Shown here: piece after piece, positions 1 to 12,895 of the stretch
How the letters are laid out: the number at the start of each line of letters is the position of its first letter
How positions within the stretch are numbered: position 1 is the stretch's first letter
Origin: Polytrichum commune
Lineage: Eukaryota > Streptophyta > Polytrichopsida > Polytrichales > Polytrichaceae
NCBI GenBank assembly: GCA_950295325.1
Contig: OX485808.1
Location: 33,565,180 to 33,629,179, forward strand
Length of the DNA: 64,000 nucleotides
Direction of reading: 5' to 3'
The notes under the pieces: generated by a model
Told to the model about the DNA's origin: nothing
The model's input: only the letters and a program-made list of their open reading frames with translations
Database searches by the model: none
Translations under genes and position numbers: made by a program

Positions 1-265
1 AAATAAAATATGGCTTTTTAGCAAACCAGATATGTTGGATTTTGTGGAAATTTGAACAACTCTATGCTAGATTATGCTAGATCCATTGGATTATGCTAGA
101 TTTATCAAATCGGCCTGGCTTCTTGGCCCTCAAGCCTTTACATATGGGAAGATCGCCCCACGTTATAATCTTATTGTAATGTGTAGTCGAAGCCGGCCTC
201 CAACCCAAAAGAGGCTGAAATTTCATGCAATCGACCTCAAAGGGAATTGGCCCGGCCTAGGGATC

Positions 266-2572
266 GGGGAATTTTTTTGACATAATCAATTAAGATCCTA
301 GTGTTTCCAAGTCCAACTGGTTACATGTTGACATCCTTCGGGTTTCCTTGATTAAATCGGGGTATATTCCATAAATTCCTCTAAAACGATCACTAATTTT
401 CGTACAATCTTAAACACCAACCGGTTAATTCTCAAACTCAACCGGCTCATCTGTAACTAACTGCCGGTTCTCCCCAATCATAGGCCCGGCCTCTAGGTGT
501 AAAGCGGCCCTAAGTACATCCACCCACCCCCTCACTCACTCGGGAGACCAAGTGGAGCGGCCTTTTAGGGTTTATCTCAAACTAACCAAGAAATAGCGGA
601 AGTTATCATCGGCTCCCGAAACTCCGAGAACTTTCTTTTGGAGTTTCGTCGATTGGCCCGTGGCGGGGGCGATTAGTTAAGGCATGCACTTCCTTCCCCA
701 TGATCTTGCGGCCAATCGGGAGCCACAACACAAGGAGCCACTCACAATGGAGCCTACATTTTGGGGGGGGGGGGTCCTTGGGTGGGAAGAATCCCAATGG
801 AACGGCGGGCTTTTTGGATGTGTAAGGAACCTAGATAACTTACCAACTTCTTCTTCTTCATCTTCTTCTTCTTACTTGTGGCCCAAGCCTTCCACTCCAC
901 CATGATCCGAGCCCCACCTTGCATTTCGATCCATCCATAGATCTTTCTTTCCCTCAAGGAAACTCACCCCGCATGTTCCTATGACCCGCCCGGCCCCGTG
1001 AAAGTTCCGACCCCAAGTAGTAGTAGTAGTAGTTGTTGTTGTTGTTATTATACTTGTTTAATCTATTCTTAGTATGTTTTTGGAAAAAGTGTGGCCGGTT
1101 ATAAAAGGCTCGACTCTGTACACGCGCGCTTTTTATGCACGCGGGCAGGTCATGGTATATATATCATAGTGTACGGCTCCGAACTCCGCTAAATATGATA
1201 CTTAATGTCTCATTGTTCTTGCTCGACACCAGAGTTCGGGAAGTTTTTGAATAGTGGCTAATTGCCGGTAGTTGCTACGAAGGGTCGGATTATTTCCAAT
1301 TTACATCGGCAAGAGCCGGTCTTTTGTAAAATCAATCGGCCAATTGCCTATATTTTCATTGGCCAATATCTGATTAAATGGAATTCATATCGGCACTAAC
1401 TGTTTAAAAAATGTATGAAAAGTTATTAGAGATCATTTCTTAGTACAAAATCTTGAATACGTGAAAAGAAAGGCATGTTCAAAACTTTAAATTTGAAGAG
1501 TTAATATCCTTGGCAGGAATTGAACCTAGCAATGCCTTCACCGCTTGAAGGTCAAGGGTCTCCCAATTCTTCATAGAAGCAATTGGATTTGGTCATGGAA
1601 AGGTTGCATAATTCAAAAAGTTTAAGGTTTAGGGTACTTCCTCAAGTGCATCATCAAATGCCCCAGACAAATAACGCTCCGGATTTCTGAGCAAGAGTGA
1701 TGAGAAGGTTCTTCAGGAGGTCTCCGCTTTGCAGAAGGTGCGCAACACGACGAGGAGGAAGTGACGAGATCCAACGCGATGCGAGCAGGTGAACGAGTGA
1801 ACAGATCTGATACTCCGATACAGTTTTGTGAGCAAAAGGTTGTGCATGGAGTTTGCTCTTCGCGCTAAACAGATGAGCAAAATGTGAAGGTCAGAAACCG
1901 GGGAGTAGTTGGAGTAGTTGCAGCACCTTGGCGAAGGACGGAGGCGGAGGCGCGGAGCACTGTGCAGATTGCGGAGGATGGAGGCGGAGGCGAAGCACGC
2001 ATTGGGCGGAGGATGGAGGCGCCGCCACGGAGCAAGTTGCCGTTCATCTTCGAAGCCTTGACCTACATCCCTCGATACGTGCATGCACTCAGATACCCAA
2101 GCTCATGACCCGGAGGGTATCGGTTACCATTTCCTGGGTATTGGCCAATATTTGAATACTTCTTCCGGCTGAAATCAAGTAACTCACAAGAAGAATCGGC
2201 TACATTTCCGGGACATTTTCTGGTCCATCGGCTAATTGCTGGAGGATTGAAAATACAGTCGGATTGCCATCCGATGGTTGGAAATTTGGACCAGCCATGA
2301 GGGGAAATCCATCAGCTGATAATGAACTAGCCGTCGGTTTTCCCCGACCATTGCTCAACACCAATGATTGGGGAGAACCGGCAGTTAGTTACAAATGAAC
2401 CGGTTGAATTTGAGAAATAACCGGTTGAAGTTCAAGACTGCAGGAGAATTACCGATCATTTTAGAGGAATTTATAGAATATACCCCAATTTAATGAAGGA
2501 AAACCGGAGGATGTCAACATGGAACGGGTTAGACTTGCAAACACTAGGATCTCAGCCGATTATGCCCAAACA
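266..2572. repeat. LTR-like fragments in inverted orientation (LTR retroelement fossil)
   Basis: A segment at about 266-490 on the + strand reappears inverted at about 2350-2572, and a third partial copy lies at about 37014-37180. The minus-strand copy starts TGTTTGGGCATAATCGGC directly after a purine-rich GGGGAGAT, which is the arrangement of a polypurine tract abutting an LTR. The copies share repeated CCGGTT motifs. I read these as old LTR pieces; no coding domain is visible between them. Family (Copia or Gypsy) is not determinable here, and the exact outer limits are uncertain. Confidence 0.4.
1510..1575 (-). other. tRNA-like relic (possible SINE or tRNA remnant)
   Basis: On the minus strand there is a good RNA polymerase III B-box (GGTTCAATTCC) preceded by a 5-bp stem and 7-nt loop resembling an anticodon arm (CCTTC / GAAGG). 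The residue before the would-be anticodon is A rather than the near-universal U, and the T stem pairs poorly. It is therefore not a convincing functional tRNA, more likely a relic or tRNA-derived repeat. Confidence 0.2.
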
Positions 2573-2598
2573 ATCTCCCCAATCACTACTCAACACTA

Positions 2599-3352
2599 CA
2601 ATCGAACCTCGTTAATACGAGACACACATTTATACAACACCCTTGGTATCACGACACATTTTTGTGAGACCAAACCTTATTTGGTCCAAAATATCCCGCT
2701 TTTATACGACCACGGCACTCGATAATACGACATTTAGAGTCTCTCCGCCGTTTTGTCGTATTGAAGAGGTGGTTAGTGCTACAATTCCTTTCATCTATGT
2801 TATGTACATCTAGCATACATCCATTTTCACTTGAGAATTGTTTGGAAACTTCACTTATCATTGGGAACTTAATGAGGAATAGGGTTACTAGTGCATAATG
2901 GACGTGGTTAGGATTAAGGCGGCCTCCTGCCTAGTATGTTGCTAAATGTCATGTATCATTGTTGTCTAGTTTCTTATTAGAGAACTCTTGATATTGCGGT
3001 GTTAATGAAATTACTAGTATTCAAAAGTTAGTAGGGAATTCAAATAAGATGATAGTTGCTAACTTGGGTAGGCAACATCACAAATTTTTGGACTCCTATT
3101 TCAAGAGTTCTTGAGAATATTTGTATTTGTTTGGAGTTATAAGTTATTATTTCATACCATCTATATTGCTTGAACTCGTTGTAAATATATTTTAAAGCTC
3201 ATATTACTTATGTTTTCGTATTCCCCCTATAATACGACCACTCTACACCATTTGTCATATTAATGAGAAGACGACACCTCCATAGTACGATTGTATTTTT
3301 ATTTTTTTATGTTTCCCAAACGTGTCATACTAAAGAGGGAGAACAATAATTG
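2599..3352. mobile_element. Tc1/mariner-pogo-like MITE, copy 1
   Basis: A 754-bp non-coding element whose ends both start CAAT: left CAATCGAACCTCGTTAATAC, right (reverse complement) CAATTATTGTTCTCCCTC. It is flanked on both sides by TA, the Tc1/mariner target duplication. An inverted, clearly homologous copy lies at 12896-13676. The terminal motif CCTCGTTAATACGA resembles pogo/Tigger ends. No transposase remains inside, so it would need mobilisation in trans. Confidence 0.55.
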
Positions 3353-3354
3353 TA

Positions 3355-4977
3355 AACCGCAATGTAGTGTCACCAACACTAAGTGTTAACCATAGTATAT
3401 TGCCACTGTGGATATTGTGGGTGAAGCAATGTTGGAATTGATCGATAGGGGGGGAGAGGCTTTACGTGTATTGTTATTTCGAGTGTTGCCAAGTTGCAAC
3501 GGCTTGCAATTCCTGTATTTAGAAGGCAACGAGGGAAACCACTAGACTAAGGATTGCCATTATCTCAATAGGAAGTGATTGTCTCTTCGCTTGCCAAAGA
3601 AAATCGGTAGAGATTGAAATCAAAGAAATTGAAGAAAGCCAAGCGATGATTATTGAGATGCCAAAGTTTGCCTCCACACACTACTTATGGAGATTGTTGT
3701 AGGCACGGTGGAATATGTCAGAGAGGGAGAGTGGGTGGAGTCACCCTCTTTTGAGGCATTATTCTCTTGCTCATTCTTTTTGCAAAAGAAATGTGATTCA
3801 TAATTGAAATTATTCAATCAATACACATGTCCCAATATTATAAAAGTATGAGGGTTTTTAAGGGCTTGCTATGTGATATGCAAGATGTTTGTCACCATGT
3901 CATAGCAAAAATACCAAATAACACAACCATGCTATTTTACGGTTTCGATGTTAGTTGCTCAGCCTGACAACATACAACATTCAATGTATACCTTGTGTAA
4001 ACTTAAATGCTCAGTATATGCCGAAAACATCTAGGCAATGGCAAATGTAATGTATCTACATTCCCCGATCAAATCATGGTCTTCTCTAGTAGTTTTTGAT
4101 AAAAACAAGATACCACACATCATAGACATAACCTCCTTCCTCCTAACAACGAGCCTTTATGAGTGCATCCTTAAGGGAAATGCCGATCCAACCAACAATC
4201 AAAGAACGAGGCTAGTTGTGTACACCATAGTGTCCACAATAGTATTCTACATGTCATTGAGGTCACAAGTATGCATATTTAACTCGGATAGAAAGAAGGA
4301 AACGTGTTTATTATTGTGTATAGTATATGTAACTTTGCTCTACAATGGAAGTAAAAAAGTGTATGCACCTTAAGTGTTGCCAGCATGCGTGTAGTTCTAG
4401 ATGCTCATGGCTATCAGTGCACAACTCTGCATAATTTGGACAACACTTACCTCCAAAAATGGGATATTGCTCATTTTTTAGTTTTACATATAAGGGTTAA
4501 GGGTTTTTGTAACCCTAATCACATTGCTTAGGAACCAATGGCTAGATAGCTTCCAAGATTAAGGTACTCCGATTTGGACGTCCCAAATCATGCGTAGTAG
4601 TACATCCTTATTAAATGGCCTCCATGTGACCAACTTTACAAACACTTTGGGGTTTGCATGTATGGACCTAACGTATGGCCCTCACCTTTTCATGTATACA
4701 CTTTGAGTACTTGTCAAGTCTACTCGTACAACTATTATTTAGCATATTGTATGGCTATGAGCCATTTCATATGTACTCAAGGCATGTATACTATGATGGG
4801 TTTAGTATATATATATATAGATTTAGATTTATAAACAACCCTATATAGAGAGAGAAGAGAGAGAGAGAGAGATGCCTCTTGCTTCTAAACTCTATTAGTT
4901 GATGAATGTCACAATCTTCACATATTTTTATTCACATCGTCAAAAAATCTTGTTGAATTATGGTAAACTCTTGAAAC

Positions 4978-5010
<33 letters not shown>

Positions 5011-6480
5011 ACGCTTGTTGAGAATGTGAGAGTACATAGGATTTTTTATTGAGATTGAATGTTGCTAGTTCATTTAAATTGTTTTCACTCCTTACTTGTA
5101 TCACTTGGTACCTAGATTCAAGAAGTTGCTCGTAGGTCGAATTAAGGCAATTGTTTTTTTAATATAAAGTATGTAATCATTGAGGCAAAGTAACGGGGAA
5201 ATTTATTGATGTCAATCAAAGGTTGCATGATCACCTTTGTTTCATGACTTTTGTTTGGAAGCTATTTCTTCAAATCCTAAGCTAACTTCAAATGCCATGC
5301 GTTTGTTGATAATTGTTTATGTGGATTGTGGCAGTAGTGGAAGTAGGAGTGTCTCCTACCTTCGAGAAATTCAAGGTTACATGTTGATGAGTTATGACTT
5401 TTTGGCTAAAAAATTCAACCCTGATTCAACACGTTGCAAGTTTGTTGAATTGAGCCACAAGCTTAAAGAGATTGCATGCATTGTGAAAGGAGTGATTCAT
5501 AAAGTTTGTAATATTAGGAGCTTTGTTGATGATTGAAGGTTGTTTGATTGCTTACTTGTATCATAGATTTTGTACAAATCTCACAGTATTCTTAATGTGT
5601 TCAATTGTCATTGTGCATTCTTTTATGATGCAGTGGTTGTAATATTTTTGAACTATTGCATTCTAAGGGAATGTAAATTGCAAGCAACAAATAAGTAGTA
5701 TATTGAGGCATGTTGTTGGTGACGATGTCTTTACCTTACTACTTGTTACTTGAAGTTTTATGTGACAACATTGGGGACACATTTGTATATAGATTTTTCT
5801 TTCCTAAAATATTTAACAAGGAAGTGTGTTTGTGATGTGTATGTTTGTGGGTTTTTCTTTTATAAAATGTTTACCAAAGGGTGTGCTATATTAATAGAAC
5901 GCCCAAAAAGAGTAGAAAGTATGAATCAAAAAATGTAATTTAATCTCATTTAAATATCATGTGTCTTTGATTATGGTGTGTGCTCGGGTGTGTGCTCTTT
6001 GATATTCATCAAAAAAATATAGTCCAATCTCTTATAACATCATGTGTCTTTAATTATGATGTTTGTTATTTCATCCTCACCAAATCACACATCAATTAAA
6101 CATAGGTGTTCGATTAAGAAGAGTAGCCGAAGAAACACATGTGTACCTTACAACATTTACAATGGGTCAAATTACTTGTACACTACATGATTGTTCCAAT
6201 TTAAAGCGTATTACCATTCGGAGTTACGCAATGCAATAACGTCTTACTCAAGATTTCAATTTTTACTCACAAAAATTCAATAGGTTGTTCGGACACTATA
6301 GAACATAGATGACTTTGCTTGGTAAAATATTACATTCTCATTAAATAGTTGTAGCACTACGTAATTGATTGGAATAATCAGTGTAGTAACAACATGCAAC
6401 TTAGAATGTTATACAATTTGGTTCTCCATGGCTTACTTGACAACAACATGACATTATAAATCATCTCATATGGATGGGAC
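3355..6480. other. gene-poor stretch with simple repeats
   Basis: I see no recognisable gene. The longest open frames (for example 4038-4373 and 5237-5536 on +) are 111 codons or fewer and resemble nothing I know. Simple repeats include TA at about 4808-4820, GA at about 4850-4872 and a GT run at 4982-5009. Confidence 0.4.
6209..6385. repeat. dispersed repeat, copy also at 32538-32715
   Basis: About 175 bp here matches 32538-32715 in the same orientation, sharing the stretch TTGCTTGGTAAAATATTACA and flanking text with scattered substitutions. It is non-coding. A motif resembling CGGAGTTACGCAATGC at its left edge also occurs in MITE-like inverted repeats at about 9290-9480 and 10493-10864, so it probably belongs to a MITE family. 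Confidence 0.45.
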
Positions 6481-6484
6481 TGCT

Positions 6485-6749
6485 TACGTAACCGGTTGGC
6501 CGCTTTGTTTTGCCGAGGTGGCACTACACGATTGGCTCTGAGCACACAGGTTTGCAGATGATAACCTCGACATCCCAGCCGGTTATGATCATCTAAATCG
6601 GTTATGGTGACAAGTGACCCACTGTTTAGGTCACCTGCGCGGCTCAACAAAGCGGCCAACCGGTTACGTCCGGTAATCGTTTTATTGGAACCGGTTATCG
6701 GTGCAGAACCGGTTCTGCACCGATAACCGGTTCCAATAAAACGATTACC
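6485..6749. mobile_element. foldback element with perfect 78-bp palindrome
   Basis: Two structures sit side by side. First, a 23-bp inverted repeat (CGTAACCGGTTGGCCGCTTT...) at 6485-6507 and 6645-6667 encloses about 137 bp. Second, bases 6672-6749 form a perfect inverted repeat with no spacer: every base of the 39-nt left arm is matched by the right arm. CCGGTT occurs repeatedly. No coding capacity is visible. It is probably a small foldback or hairpin-type mobile element; the family is unknown. Confidence 0.6.
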
Positions 6750-6770
6750 TAATACATAAAGTGCACTTTA

Positions 6771-6884
6771 TATATAATATTTACCTATAACATTTTGAAG
6801 TTACAATATATAAAATGTATATGTTCTTTTGCATTAATTTCATTGTATATAACATTTACCTATAACATTTTGAAGTTACAATAT
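6771..6884 (+). repeat. short direct duplication
   Basis: A stretch of about 39 bp containing TTACCTATAACATTTTGAAG is present at 6771-6809 and again at 6846-6884, 75 bp apart, immediately beside the foldback palindrome. It may mark a local rearrangement or replication slippage associated with that hairpin. Confidence 0.6.
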
Positions 6885-8529
6885 GCATGCATTCAGTCCC
6901 CCCAAAATGTCCATGCATATGCACCATAGATGTCAACAAATCGTAAGCACATGATCACTAACTTCATGTGCACATGGTCCTTAACTTCTCTTCCTCACTA
7001 AGCAATGTGTGTGTGTCCACCCCCCCTCCCTTCGGGTCTTACTAGGATTAAAGAATGCCACATGGCATTCTATTTATTTTGTTCAAAAATATAAATTGGC
7101 AACATGTTGGAAATTATTCCAAAGAATTGGAGTTAGATCACAAGGCCCGGGGGGGGGGGGGGGGGTCGTTGATATGGCAATTTTTTTTTAATAGTGGCAT
7201 AGGTTGTGTATGTGGCATGTGATGCGGAGTTCGCAGTGACATGTTAAGCCATGTTGCCAAATGGCTCCTTTTTAATTTTGATTATTTTCTCTAAAGTTTT
7301 GGTTATGGCCTTTAAGCATCCGAGAGGCCAACACCAAACCTCTCCATGCACAAAAGCATGTATTTGAGTTACATACTTCCAATTTATATCAAATGCAACC
7401 TTATCTATAATTAACTCATTCATCATATGCATTTTTTAATCCTTTAAATGCTTACCGTATTGAAGATTTAAGTTCAAATACGCACCCTAAGTACCCTTGG
7501 ATGCAAATACATATGCCATATTTTGATCACCAATGTCAAGCATGAGTTTAGTTTCCTTTTCTCCTTGACATAAGATAGTGTGTAAAACATGCTCTCAAAC
7601 CCATAATTATGCAAAAACACGATTTTTGAACTTGGTGAGACCCATATAAATTATGTATACAACATGATATTGAGACTGTGCACCCTTTAAGGTTTAAGGA
7701 AAAACCAAACACCTTATATTTTGGGTGCAATCGGCCTCATGGACCCACATGAAATTTTACATGTGTTATGAGATTGGACTAGGTAAGTGCTCAAAATATA
7801 GACACCGATTTTAGGTTGAATTCTTCAACACATTTGGGAGGGCATGTGTGATCACTTGAAGAGAAAGATAACCGTCGATTTGATCTCTTACATTTTTTTT
7901 CTGGCAACATCTTTTCTATGTCATAACATTATTCAACCATGCAAATCAATTCCATGGCCCTGGAATATTTCAATTATATTCAATGGGCCCCTCAAACAAA
8001 GTGGGAACATTCATTTACTATACATATGTACATGCTGAACTTGGAAATTTGGGTGGAGTTATACTCCCAACAATATGTGCATGAAATACTATTCATCCCA
8101 CGAATATTCGCAGGAGACATTATCCATCCCAATATTACTCCACGCAATTACTATTCATAGCATAACCATCATTGAATATATGGACACTGTTCACAACATT
8201 CTTACTATATAAACCAACAACATTTATTATTCATATTGGCATCAATTTCTTCCTATTTTCTAACTTTCTTCGCATGAAGGTAAGTTTGTGGAGGTCCATG
8301 TTACATGTTGAATATAGAATGGAACACAACCACGCAACTGAATAATGTTATGGTACTTTGAAACTTGAATCTATAATCATTGTGACGTGAAATTGCTGAC
8401 CGGATTCAACAATTTTGGAGCCGACCCAATGACCCAAAAATTATGTGGAGTTGAAAGTGCCCACCATAATACCGCTTAGATGAATTTGTCCCATCACCTT
8501 TGTGTGTGTTGGTGGCTAGTCCTTCTCCC
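6885..8529. other. no gene recognised
   Basis: Only short open frames and homopolymers (a G run at about 7148-7166) are visible. A stretch at about 7770-7890 resembles 22540-22650, suggesting another dispersed repeat. Confidence 0.35.
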
Positions 8530-9730
8530 AAGCACTTTAGCGCCGGTTAACAAGCACACCAAACACTTCTTCAAACGTGGATGTTTCCTACCCATGACTA
8601 GGTCTCTTTGCAACGGGTGAAATTCATGTAGTATTTTATAATGCAAAATCTAACTTCCTAAAGGGGCAAAAAGAGAGGTGAATGTTGCAAAGAGACTTCT
8701 TTTTTCGCACCTCTCATTAGGCTTGTGTTTGGTGCACCTTTAGGGCCGCTTCACACTATGGCCATCCAAGTCAAGAGGCCGTGGGATTGAATGGCCAAAC
8801 TATGTTGAGAGTCCAAAGAAATGGGCTGAAAATAGGCAATAAAATGTAGGAATTGGAGCCTTCAGCCGGGCATAGTGTGAAGCTTCCAAAGGCCAAGTCC
8901 AAAGTTCAAACCCATACTTAAGGAAGAAGGAGCATCCCATTTATTCCCTGCCCATAACAATCCCTCCAATCTAACGGCCAAGATCTTGTCATTTTTTTTA
9001 TAAAAAGTTGTGAAAAAAAAAAACCGACAATCTCTCGACCATAGTTTGGGTTTCCATTCATGTATGACCCAAACTTCTTTCAAGAGTACGTCGCCTTGGT
9101 CACAAAATATTGCCATGTAGACATTTTGGAGAGCGACGGCCTTTGGAGTTTGGCCTCTAGTGTGAAGGGTTGAGAGCCCGAATTCTTGGTTTCTTGTGAT
9201 GTGATTGGTGGGAATTGACAGCCTCTCGACCTTCAACCAATGTGTGAAGCGACCCTTAATTTCAATTTAGTGTGGACTACACTAAATATTGTATTTATTG
9301 TCAATTACTATCTGGAAACACGCAATGCTATACCTATTTATTGTATGCTCATTTTTTGAGGTTGCAAAGGTCAAATTGATTGTTTGGACATTATCGAGCA
9401 ATTAACATCTTTTAGTGGGTTTTTGAAATAATAATAATAATAGCATGGTGTAACTCCAGATAGTAAGTGACACTAAATTTAGTGTAGTGTACTATTTCTT
9501 CATGCACTTTAGCATGGTTAATAAGCACCCAAACACGACTTGATGTGTGGCTACTTCCTACCCATGACTGGCTCTCTTTGCAATGGGTGCATTTCATGTA
9601 ATATTTATTATGCAAAATCTGACTTCCTTAGGGGAAAGAAAACATGAATGAAAAGCTTCTTTGCTCACATGCTCTCACCAGGCTTGTGTTGGTGCACCTT
9701 TAATTTCAATTTGGTGTGGACTAGCATTTG
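8530..9730 (+). repeat. local tandem duplication, one copy interrupted by a MITE
   Basis: Sequence at 8530-8742 continues at 9256-9280 and is repeated at about 9499-9725 (shared blocks include CCTACCCATGACT and GTGCACCTTTA). Copy A is split by the element at 8743-9255, while copy B is uninterrupted and serves as an empty site. No gene is recognised in either copy. Confidence 0.6.
8743..9255. mobile_element. Tourist/PIF-Harbinger-like MITE with TTA target duplication
   Basis: A 513-bp element with termini GGGCCGCTTCACAC and, inverted, GGGTCGCTTCACAC, flanked by TTA on both sides. The duplicated host copy at 9700-9702 reads CCTTTAATTTC without insertion, which directly confirms the boundaries and the 3-bp duplication. 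TWA duplications and GGGCC ends are typical of Tourist/PIF-Harbinger MITEs. It has no transposase. Confidence 0.7.
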
Positions 9731-12700
9731 AAGTTACAAATTGTGAATATTTCTTAGTATGGACATAAATTTTACAAAAACAACAACAAATATATAGTAC
9801 ATACTTTACAAATTAGAAAGTAAAATAGAAAACAACAACATTGATGGTAGAAATTATACTAGTACACCAATTATGGTATTTGGTGTCACGTGTGTAATAA
9901 TGTCACTTATCCTATTTTGAGGCATATGCTAAGTTACACTAATGATCAACAATTTCATCATTAGTGTCACCTCATGACACTTGGCATTCTAGTGCACTTA
10001 CTAATATATTGGCATGAGTATCTTGATTAGTGTTATGAGGTGTATGCCTATGTTACACAATGGTCTACAAGTTGACTAAAAATGTGCACAAACCACACTT
10101 GGCATTAGAATGTTCAAGAATATCTTCCTCTTGCATACTAGAATGTAAACACATGACACTTACCATTAGTATGCTCATTAATATCTTCCCCTTACATATT
10201 AAACACAAAACTATCATCTCGAACATCAAAATGTGTTACGCTAATTGTCATATATTAGCATTTTTCACTTCAAAAAGTTACTTATGTTGACAATTAGCAT
10301 CATATTAGCAATGAGCGGACGTACACTTTGAGACCTCTAGGCATCTAGTCTAGGCCCTTTGCATATAGTGCACATGAAACTAAATACCACGAATGGTGTT
10401 ATACTAGTACCAACAACAATATTTATATTTATAGCCTTTTATGATCCTAAATGGTCAGAGCACAATTCAATTGAAATGAACGATGCATCGTATTAGTGTG
10501 GGTTACCATTTGGAACTACAGGTTGTCATAACTTGTAATTGTTGACCTCGTCTTCTTACACCCAACAAGGTATTTCCTATTCCTTGATGTGAACATCATG
10601 CTATTCATACGATTTAGTGTGGCCCACCACGTTCAACATCGACATGCACCAATTGTCTTGCAATCATCGAGTGACAACTGGAGAGGGTGTCATTTGATAC
10701 TTGATGCTACATGACAATTTTGGAGTCACATAGATCATTATAATCAACATGGCACACCAATTTTGACATCACACAAAATCAAATGTCCAACGCAGTTAGT
10801 AAGAAATGTCAGTTCCTACAAAAGGTTATAGCAATGTGTAACTCCATTTGGTAATCCACACTAAATAGGACAAGTTGATGTAGTTGAGCAAGGCATGTAG
10901 GTAGGTAGCATAGTGGGATGATAGGGGATAGGTCCACATGGCCCATATCATTCTTTCCCATTAAAAAATAGAAGCGTAATAGTGCTTCTATGCGCATTCT
11001 CTTGGGATCTAGGAGGTCCATGTACACTTGATACTTACTATGTACAAGTGTGTCCCTAACCTTCACGGGACACATAAATGGACGTTTTTCATTGAATTAG
11101 GGTTTGTGGCAACCATGTTAGGATGTTTGGTAACGAATTACCTTCTATAGGGTTATGACTTATTCATCTTAACCAAATCTCACTAGACCAATTCATGTCC
11201 CGATCCTAAGACCGGGGTCAAATTTTGTTCTCTCTTTCAAAGCTAGAAGGGGTTCTCAACATTTCTCACCTTCACAATGTGCATGACTTGCCAATAAAGC
11301 CTTGGCCTTCGTCAATATGATCGGAATGTCTTTGTAGTACACGTGTCACCCATACCGAGGGATGCCATTGATATTTGTAGAAGTTGTTTACAATTATGCC
11401 ATTTTAGTAGAACCTTGCAAGGATGGGAATTATGAGGTTAAGGGTTGGTTTAGACCATGGAAGATGGTCTTTATTCACGGTCCGACTTGATGGTCCAACT
11501 TTCGTGGTCCGATTTCTTAACCAATCAATGTACAAAGCCTTTGGGCCTCTCACTAGATGTAAACCGAATGTGAATCACGAGGAATGACCATGCATCAAAA
11601 AATGAACGAGTTGATTATTTTAATATATATCCAAAAAGGGCAGTTTTGAAAAAAAAATCAAGTTTGACCATTAGTTTATTTTCTCTTCTTTTCATATTCT
11701 CTTCCCCAAAAAAAATCATTATAACAATATTCTTTGCCATGTGCCCTTGCCTTTTTCTACCATAGCACCTCTTTTGCCTCTCCCACCTCAAAACATGTTG
11801 GACCATGTGAGTGGATAATGTAGGCCTTAAAATATGTCTTTTGGGGGGGACCTTGAACTCCATGGTCACTCTAACATTTTTTCCTCGGTGTAAACTGAAG
11901 TGGTCCCGGGATAAGTTCAACATCCAATCGCAAATTTTACAGGACGATGTCATGGTCCCTGGTGTAAACAACCCCTAAGTTGCCTAAGGCCATAATGCTG
12001 CTCCAATAACGGTGACCTTCCTAGTACTCGATTTACGATCCACCCAATCATGTGGGTTTGTCCAAGTGAACTAGATACTTTCAACCAATCATGTGGGAAC
12101 TCAGAGGCTTGCCCTTGGGGGAGATAAGTGCACGCCACCTTATTTGCACATGTTCAAGGTGCTCATTGTTGGACGGAGGTAGTACGGCAAACATTGTAAT
12201 TATTGTGGTATGGCATTTTATGTCATTGTGGTAACTTTCGTAACGACACTTCTTATGAATAAGTTTATAAACATTGTCATCCTAACTTACTTTAGTTCAT
12301 CCGCTTTTGGTACATTCCGCATCCTAACATTTATGGGATGATATATTGTCACAAATGAATGAAATATGGATGAAAAAATCACTTAGCAAGTGACATTAAT
12401 CATAACATTGTAAATCTACAATGCCCATAATTGTTTTTGACAAGGAATAGCAAATAATGTCAGGTTTACATCTATTGTTGGTGACACTACACGGGAAGTT
12501 TACAATTAGTATCAAGCAAGACAAATAGAATTGTTGACACTAAATACAATATTTGGTGTATCTTTTTACTACCAACTACCTTTATATTTCTATTTGTTTG
12601 TGTGTGTCTGGACATTGATAAACTCCATCTCCCATGTAATCCTAAGCATGAGAATAATTTGGCCAAGGCTCAAGAAGAAACATATTGTGATTCTCATAAT

Positions 12701-12895
12701 GAAACATGAAATGTCTTGTATTCAAAATGGGTGAGGGAGCATGAGACTTAGTAATGTTATGGTGTGTGCATGTCATAATATTACTAAGATCCTAACTTTT
12801 GGTCCCCTTCTAAAAGGGGAGTATGTAGCGAGTGTTTGGTTTATATCTTTATTCCCGGCCCATTCATCATTATTTTCGGCTCTCAATCTAAATCC
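9731..12895. other. gene-poor stretch with MITE-like inverted repeats
   Basis: No gene is recognised. The segment 10493-10864 has inverted ends (TTAGTGTGG...TACCATTTGG and its complement) and looks like a MITE of about 370 bp; a related pair of ends occurs at about 9289-9480. Several short frames here show no recognisable motif. Confidence 0.4.

Noticed and set aside
1510-1575. Functional tRNA gene on the minus strand
   Set aside because: The B-box is good, but the residue before the anticodon is not U and the T stem pairs poorly.
1713-2108. Overlapping frames of 60-123 codons on both strands
   Set aside because: GC-rich repeats of GGAGGCGGAGG type open several frames at once; no domain or splice structure supports a gene.
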